From: Sandarakinorhabdus sp.
Lineage (GTDB): Bacteria > Pseudomonadota > Alphaproteobacteria > Sphingomonadales > Sphingomonadaceae
Reading direction: 5' to 3'
DNA: 9,061 nt
NCBI GenBank assembly: GCA_025458465.1
Contig: JALOSK010000067.1
Span: forward strand, 1-9,061
Shown here piece by piece: positions 5,944 through 9,061 of the stretch. Position 1 is the first letter of the stretch, and every line of letters starts with the position of its first letter. Under the pieces are notes generated by a model, which was given only the letters and a program-made list of their open reading frames with translations, ran no database searches and was not told the origin of the DNA. The position numbers and the translations under genes were made by a program.

Positions 5944-7442
5944 GCTGCCGCCTGTGCCGGGGTGCGCTTGTTGTCGGGCCGATCGGCCTGCCAGTTGGCC
6001 TGCCGCATCAGGCCCGCCCCGATGCGGCCCTCATAGCGCGCCAGCCGCCGCGCCAGGGCATCCCGGCCCGGCGCCACCAGCAGCAGCGCATCATAGGCCG
6101 GCAGCGCGGCGCGATCATCGGCCAGCAGGACAACATCGGCATCCGCCAGCGCGCCATCACTGCTGTAGGCGGTGATCACATCGGAACTGCCATCCTTCAG
6201 CGCCGCCATCATCAGCACCGGCGTATAGGCGCGCGCACCGGCAAAGCGCAGGCCATAGGCAGCCTGCAAGGCCGCCCATTCGGCACGGGACTGGAATTCC
6301 AGATCGGTGGCCAACCGCAGCTGCGGCGCCACGGCGGCCAGATCGCTGATCGTGCGCACGCCCAGCTTCTGCGCATCCGCCCGCCGCATTGCCAGCGCAT
6401 AGGCGTTTTCAAAGCCCAGCCGCGCCGCGACGATGACGCCGTATCGGGCCTTCAGTTCCCGCTTCAGCACCGGCAGCATGGAACCGCGCGGCACCACATC
6501 ACGGTGGCCCAGCGCCTGTGTCCACAGTGTGCCGGTGTAATCGATGCCGATATCGATGCCGCCGGCGGCCAGACTTTGAAAGGCAATGCCCGATCCCAGG
6601 CCAGATCGCACCTCCACCGGTTGGCCGGCGGCCCGCAGATCGGCGGCGATCAGTTCCGCCAATATATATTGTTCCGAAAAGGTCTTGGTGCCGATCACCA
6701 CCGGCGCTGTGGCGGCAGCGGGCCGGCTGTGCCACCACCATCCGGCCACGCCTGCCCCCAGCGCCGCCAGCATTGCCAGCCCGGCCAGGGCCGGTGGCCA
6801 GCGCCGCCTTGCGATGCCGGCCTCACACAGGCCCAACGCGGCATCGACCACCAGGGCCAGCGCCGCTGCCGCAATGCAGCCCAGCAGAACCTGCCGCCAA
6901 TCCTGCAACTGCAGGCCGGCAAAGATCAGATCGCCCAGGCTGGGCTGCCCCACCATCGTGGCCAAGGTGGCGGCGCCGATCGTCCACACGGCGGCCGTGC
7001 GCAGGCCGCCCATCACCACCGGCGCGGCCAGTGAAAGCTCGACATGGAACAACCGCTGCGATGGCGTCATCCCGATGGCGCGGGCAGCCTCGCGCACGCC
7101 ATCGGGGATGGCCGCCAGGCCGCCGGCGCCACCGCGCAGCAACGGCAGCAGCGCATAGAGCGCCAGGGCCAGCAGCGACGGCAGCAGCCCCAGCGATGGC
7201 ACCGGCAGGCCCGTGGCCGTGCGCAACAGCACCAGCAGGGGGAAGAACAGCGCCAGCAGGGCCAGCGCCGGCACTGTCTGCACCACGCTGGCCAGCCCCA
7301 TCACGGCGCGCCGCAGCAGGGGCCGCCCCGGCATCAGCAGCACCAGCGGCGCTGCCACCACCAGCGCCAGCGCCAGCGCCGCCGCACTGATGGCAAGATG
7401 CGCGGCGAGAGCAGCGGGCAAGCTGGCCAGCGCGGCAGTCAT
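5862..7442 (-). CDS. Osmoprotectant-type ABC transporter permease fused to substrate-binding domain
   Basis: A 526-residue fusion that forms the membrane and binding parts of an importer for glycine betaine, choline or similar compatible solutes. Residues 1 to about 210 are the permease, with hydrophobic segments near 12-36, 47-74, 84-103, 136-160 and 185-205; the EAA loop that contacts the ATPase is at 115-146 (GVREAARAIGMTPSQRLFHV is its start). A further membrane segment (218-236) leads to a periplasmic OpuAC-type binding domain (about 247-505), with GTKTFSEQYILAELIAADL, GLGSGIAFQSLAAGGIDIGI, DYTGT (301-305) and AYSSDG (425-430) as landmarks. The domain order matches the known permease-binding-protein fusions such as lactococcal OpuABC. 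ATG at 7442 overlaps the end of the ATPase gene by 4 bases (ATGA), indicating translational coupling. The normal end is expected near residue 505 (AAWLAAE); the last 21 residues come from the out-of-frame barrel remnant, suggesting a lost stop codon. The solute cannot be decided from sequence. Confidence 0.9.
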   Translation of the reverse strand: MTAALASLPAALAAHLAISAAALALALVVAAPLVLLMPGRPLLRRAVMGLASVVQTVPALALLALFFPLLVLLRTATGLPVPSLGLLPSLLALALYALLPLLRGGAGGLAAIPDGVREAARAIGMTPSQRLFHVELSLAAPVVMGGLRTAAVWTIGAATLATMVGQPSLGDLIFAGLQLQDWRQVLLGCIAAAALALVVDAALGLCEAGIARRRWPPALAGLAMLAALGAGVAGWWWHSRPAAATAPVVIGTKTFSEQYILAELIAADLRAAGQPVEVRSGLGSGIAFQSLAAGGIDIGIDYTGTLWTQALGHRDVVPRGSMLPVLKRELKARYGVIVAARLGFENAYALAMRRADAQKLGVRTISDLAAVAPQLRLATDLEFQSRAEWAALQAAYGLRFAGARAYTPVLMMAALKDGSSDVITAYSSDGALADADVVLLADDRAALPAYDALLLVAPGRDALARRLARYEGRIGAGLMRQANWQADRPDNKRTPAQAAAWLAAEAGSWKADWPCRSTSARPAAGR

Positions 7443-8215
7443 GCCGGGCGCGCGCCGAGGCTGGCAAGCGCGCGCGCCTGTGCCAGCGGTTGATCGATCA
7501 GGGCCCTTGCCGCCGGATGCGGATCAGCGGCCACCAGCGCGGGCGGGCCGGCCGCCACGATGCGCCCGCCATCCAGCACCAGCAGCAGATCGGCCCTGAG
7601 CAGCGCGTCGGCGACATCGTGCGTCACCATCAGCGTGGTGAGGCCTTCGGCCCGGTGCAACGCCTCCAGCCGATCGGCCAGCGCGCTGCGGGTTTCGGGA
7701 TCGAGCGCGCCGAACGGTTCGTCCAGCAGCAGCAGGCGGGGGCCAGCGGCCAGCGCCCGCGCCAGCCCCACGCGGCTGGCCTGCCCGCCCGACAGTTCGC
7801 CGGGAAAGCGCTGGGCCAGCCGTTCGGGCAGGTCCAGCATCGCCATCAGTTCAGCGGCGCGCGCCATGCGCCGTGCCTTGGGCCAGCCCAGCAGCCAGGG
7901 CACGGCGGCGATATTGTCGGCCACGGTCCAGTGCGGGAACAGGCCGCCGCCCTGCACGGCATGGCCGATACCGCGCCGCACCGACACCGGATCGGCAGCG
8001 GCGATATCGGCGCCAAACAGGCGGATGCGGCCGGCATCCGGCATCACCAGCCGGTTCACCAGCCTGAGGAGGCTGGTCTTGCCGGCGCCCGACGCGCCCA
8101 GCAGGGCGACAAGACTGCCGGCGGGAACATCAAGATCGATGCCCCGCAGCACCGGCACGCCGCCCAACGCCAGCGAAATGCCGGACAGGCTGAGGGCGGG
8201 CGGCGCGGGCGACAC
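7439..8215 (-). CDS. Osmoprotectant-type ABC transporter ATP-binding protein
   Basis: The cytoplasmic ATPase of the importer completed by the overlapping permease-binding-protein gene. The 258 residues carry the full nucleotide-binding set: Walker A GASGAGKTS (40-48), Q-loop Gln88 in AVQGGGLFPHWT, signature LSGGQ (141-145), Walker B LLLLDEP (161-167), D-loop GALD and switch His199 in VTHD. The GLFPHWTVADNI segment is typical of the ProV/OpuA/OpuC group. The C-terminal CBS pair of OpuAA/ProV is absent, as in shorter OpuBA-like or YehX-like ATPases, so ionic-strength sensing by CBS is not expected. The start is uncertain: the only in-frame start is GTG at 8215, and the nearby purine run AGAGG (complement of 8216-8220) touches it with no spacer. 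The stop is TGA at 7441-7439. It is the first gene of the operon and diverges from lnt across 126 bases. Confidence 0.92.
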   Translation of the reverse strand: MSPAPPALSLSGISLALGGVPVLRGIDLDVPAGSLVALLGASGAGKTSLLRLVNRLVMPDAGRIRLFGADIAAADPVSVRRGIGHAVQGGGLFPHWTVADNIAAVPWLLGWPKARRMARAAELMAMLDLPERLAQRFPGELSGGQASRVGLARALAAGPRLLLLDEPFGALDPETRSALADRLEALHRAEGLTTLMVTHDVADALLRADLLLVLDGGRIVAAGPPALVAADPHPAARALIDQPLAQARALASLGARPA

Positions 8216-8341
8216 CCTCTGGTTCTGGCACAGGCCGGGCCTGCACCAAACCCCCCGCCTGGCGGTCGCATCTGCGTCAAATGGCGGTTGTCATGCCGTC
8301 TTCACTGGCCTCTGCCGCCAAGGCGGGCTAGGGAACCCGCC
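8216..8341. promoter_or_regulatory. Divergent intergenic region between ABC operon and lnt
   Basis: These 126 bases must carry the promoters of both the ABC operon (leftwards) and lnt (rightwards) unless lnt is driven from elsewhere. There is an imperfect inverted repeat: CAGGC (8231-8235) and GCCTG (8239-8243) around CGG, extendable to TGGCACAGGC/GCCTGCACCA with two mismatches, which could be an operator. TTGTCA at 8288-8293 is a possible lnt -35, but no -10 follows at proper spacing. Only the palindrome and the position are seen; the regulatory role is inferred. Confidence 0.35.
8322..8341 (+). promoter_or_regulatory. Ribosome binding site of lnt, in a hairpin loop
   Basis: AGGGA (8330-8334) lies 7 bases before the ATG at 8342 and supports that start. 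It sits in the loop of a perfect 6-bp stem, GGCGGG (8322-8327) with CCCGCC (8336-8341), whose last base abuts the start codon. Confidence 0.55.
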
Positions 8342-9061
8342 ATGCCTCGCCTGTTGCTGCCCTTCGCGTCGCTGGCCTGCGGCGCTGTCGCCGCCCTTGG
8401 TTTCGCACCGCTCGATCTCTGGCCGCTCAGCCTGCTGGCGGTCGCCGGCCTGCTGTGGCTGGTGGCGGGCGCCCGCAATGGCTGGACCGCAGCGGGTCAC
8501 GGCTGGCTGTTCGGCACCGCGATGTTTGCCGTGTCACTGAACTGGATCGCGACGGCCTTTACCTATCAATCGAAGATGGATCCGGCGCTGGGCTGGGCTG
8601 CGGTGCTGGGCCTTGCCGCCTATCTGGCCTTGTTCGTGGCGGTGCCGGCCGGCGTGGCCGCGGCGCTGGGGCGCACGCCGCTGGCGCGCACGCTGGCGCT
8701 GGCGGCGCTGTGGGTGCCGGCCGAATGGCTGCGCGGCGTTGCGCTCACCGGCTTTGCGTGGAATCCGATGGGGGCCATCTGGCTGCCCGTGCCGGGCATG
8801 GCGCAACTGGCCGCCGTGGTTGGTGCCATTGGCCTGTCCTTCGTCACGCTGCTGTGTGCGGCCGCCCTGCTGTGGTTGCTGGCCGGTGCCCGCTTTGCAA
8901 CTGGTCGGGGCGGACGCCTTGCCGGCGCGGTGGTGCTGGCCGCCGCCGGTATCGCGGGGCTTGCCGGCAATGCCCGCATCCAGCCGGCCGAGGTCGCCAG
9001 CGCCACGCTGGTGGTGGTGCAATCGGGCATCGGCCAGGACGTGCGCTATGATCCCGACGCG
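8342..9061 (+). CDS. lnt: Apolipoprotein N-acyltransferase, 3'-truncated by window edge
   Basis: Lnt adds the third acyl chain to the N-terminal cysteine of lipoproteins in the inner membrane, the last step of lipoprotein maturation. The first 240 codons are visible, and the frame is open to the last base. Residues 1 to about 210 form the membrane region with hydrophobic helices near 5-22, 28-43, 55-72, 85-108, 115-130, 153-182 and 194-208. Lnt landmarks are GFAPLDLWPLSLL (20-32), GWLFGTAMFAVSLNWIATAF (54-73) and the LRG...TGFAWNPMG stretch (130-144). The carbon-nitrogen hydrolase domain begins at ATLVVVQSGIGQDVRYDP (221-238), matching the family's V-Q-x-N-I-x-Q start; its catalytic Glu-Lys-Cys triad lies beyond the window. 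The start ATG at 8342 has AGGGA 7 bases upstream. It diverges from the ABC operon. No other family fits this combination. Confidence 0.94.
   Translation, partial: MPRLLLPFASLACGAVAALGFAPLDLWPLSLLAVAGLLWLVAGARNGWTAAGHGWLFGTAMFAVSLNWIATAFTYQSKMDPALGWAAVLGLAAYLALFVAVPAGVAAALGRTPLARTLALAALWVPAEWLRGVALTGFAWNPMGAIWLPVPGMAQLAAVVGAIGLSFVTLLCAAALLWLLAGARFATGRGGRLAGAVVLAAAGIAGLAGNARIQPAEVASATLVVVQSGIGQDVRYDPDA

Noticed and set aside
6504..7390. Long plus-strand frames opposite the permease (up to 290 codons)
   Set aside because: Arg/Pro/Ala-rich shadow translation of Ala/Leu-rich membrane segments on the other strand.

Overview
The window is roughly two-thirds G+C, is densely coded on both strands, and reads as the chromosome of an alphaproteobacterium, most likely of the order Sphingomonadales. 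That placement rests on remembered protein and tRNA character (M24 and DUF885 exported peptidase-like proteins, a small RLAAALRANLRKRK protein, the tRNA-Thr sequence). No 16S or marker phylogeny was available, so the genus is left open.

Layout from left to right. (1) The 3' half of a cytosolic Xaa-Pro aminopeptidase P (+) runs in from outside the window. (2) It is followed by an exported glutathione-peroxidase-like protein (+). (3) That gene faces a 62-residue conserved small protein (-). (4) A tRNA-Thr(GGT) gene (+) with a recognisable promoter comes next, with a 150-residue uncharacterised protein (+) starting 23 bases after its CCA end. (5) An exported M24 peptidase (+) and an exported DUF885 protein (-) converge on a perfect 15-bp inverted repeat that looks like a shared terminator. 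(6) A minus-strand osmoprotectant-type ABC transporter operon holds an ATPase (8215-7439) and a permease fused to its substrate-binding domain (7442-5862), overlapping by 4 bases. Its 3' end runs in another frame into the C-terminal remnant of an outer-membrane MetA-like beta-barrel gene. (7) Diverging from the operon, the first 240 codons of lnt (apolipoprotein N-acyltransferase, +) run off the right edge.

Function. Three of the genes point to peptide breakdown (two M24 enzymes and a DUF885 protein). The GPx-like protein suggests envelope peroxide defence, the ABC operon suggests compatible-solute (betaine/choline-type) uptake, and Lnt matures lipoproteins in the inner membrane. Apart from the ABC pair these genes do not form one pathway; it is an ordinary mixed chromosomal neighbourhood.

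I looked for a new multi-gene system and do not see one: there are no CRISPR arrays, transposases, integrases, toxin-antitoxin pairs or phage genes. The most unusual structure is the transporter/beta-barrel junction near 5925-5935, which looks like a deletion scar that removed the stop codon of the permease gene and the 5' half of the barrel gene. Smaller points of interest are a GPx lacking the usual CNQF motif, a DUF885 protein lacking an obvious HExxxPGH-like motif, and ribosome-binding sites placed in small hairpins.
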